Source of the DNA: Acheta domesticus
Lineage: Eukaryota; Arthropoda; Insecta; Orthoptera; Gryllidae
Assembly: GCA_031308135.1 (NCBI GenBank)
Contig: JAHLJT010000631.1
Coordinates: 196,964,685 to 197,028,684, forward strand
Direction: 5' to 3'
Length of the DNA stretch: 64,000 nucleotides
Positions 63,990 through 64,000 of the stretch are shown in pieces. Both the position numbers and the translations under genes were made by a program. Every line of letters begins with the position of its first letter. The stretch's first letter is position 1. Under the pieces are notes generated by a model. The model was not told where the DNA came from. It worked only from the letters and a program-made list of their open reading frames with translations, and ran no database searches.

Positions 63990-64000
63990 CCTGAATAAAC
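62880..64000 (+). mobile_element. 3' part of a LINE with reverse-transcriptase C-terminus
   Basis: Frame about 62886-63191 reads KYLGILIDCNLKWGHHI, then WSIATYGIIAWGGAY and LKPLSDIQKRIIKL, the conserved thumb-to-C-terminal region of Jockey/CR1-like reverse transcriptases, ending at a TAA (63187-63189). Further matching codons follow in decayed form (FLPYNLKILN near 63365-63395). It ends in a (TA)n stretch and tgaataaac at the window edge. 5'-truncated, so non-functional. Confidence 0.75.

Overview
The window is insect-like genomic DNA: AT-rich flanks full of repeats, introns with GT-AG borders, a nuclear tRNA-Pro gene, LINE, SINE and hAT remnants, and a terminal exon that looks like an insect ionotropic receptor. 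Into it is inserted a GC-richer Maverick/Polinton element of the adintovirus type, meaning an integrating double-stranded DNA virus or transposon. I cannot name the species.

Layout. 1-7156: flank with a ~960-bp tandem repeat, a 14-bp array and a 29-bp array. 7157-7162: target-site copy AATTAG. 7163-12841: left terminal inverted repeat (TIR) and left-arm genes (fibre-like, RING, Cys-rich, an unassigned protein, integrase) ending at a 100-N gap. 12942-23735: foreign AT-rich DNA with the receptor-like exon, other possible host exons, a LINE end and two hAT elements. 23736-29230: a second copy of the same left arm, inserted in the hAT transposase. 29241-36399: minus-strand module with a conserved small protein, a DUF8207-like protein, PLA2-like protein, packaging ATPase, major capsid protein, penton-like minor capsid, adenain-like protease, a pX/pVI-like membrane-active protein and a second fibre-like coiled coil. 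36400-39657: an AT-rich spacer, an internal TIR relic, a spliced unassigned gene and a repeated exon-intron leader. 39658-43929: protein-primed DNA polymerase B and a PPxY-motif protein on the plus strand. 44102-45529: right TIR, followed by the matching AATTAG. 45536-64000: flank dominated by one dispersed repeat family, a long-armed inverted repeat, a hAT-type non-autonomous element, a SINE, tRNA-Pro(AGG) and a LINE 3' end.

How the genes fit. The integrase (DDE core plus chromodomain) and TIRs mediate insertion. PolB would copy the linear genome from its TIR ends. The ATPase, capsid, penton and protease form a virion-morphogenesis set. The PLA2-like, pX-like, fibre-like and PPxY proteins look like entry or exit accessories. 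Most structural genes read leftward, many from their own TATA-type promoter just upstream of the ATG; PolB and the PPxY gene read rightward.

Key caution. The AATTAG duplication pairs the FIRST left TIR (7163) with the right TIR (45529), while the second left arm is flanked by CAAAAG. Together with the N gap this suggests that 12942-29192 was joined in from a second insertion and that the true element is about 22 kb, not 38 kb. Nearly every long gene carries one-base frameshifts, mostly in homopolymers and at different places in the two copies. This fits unpolished long-read sequence at least as well as decay.
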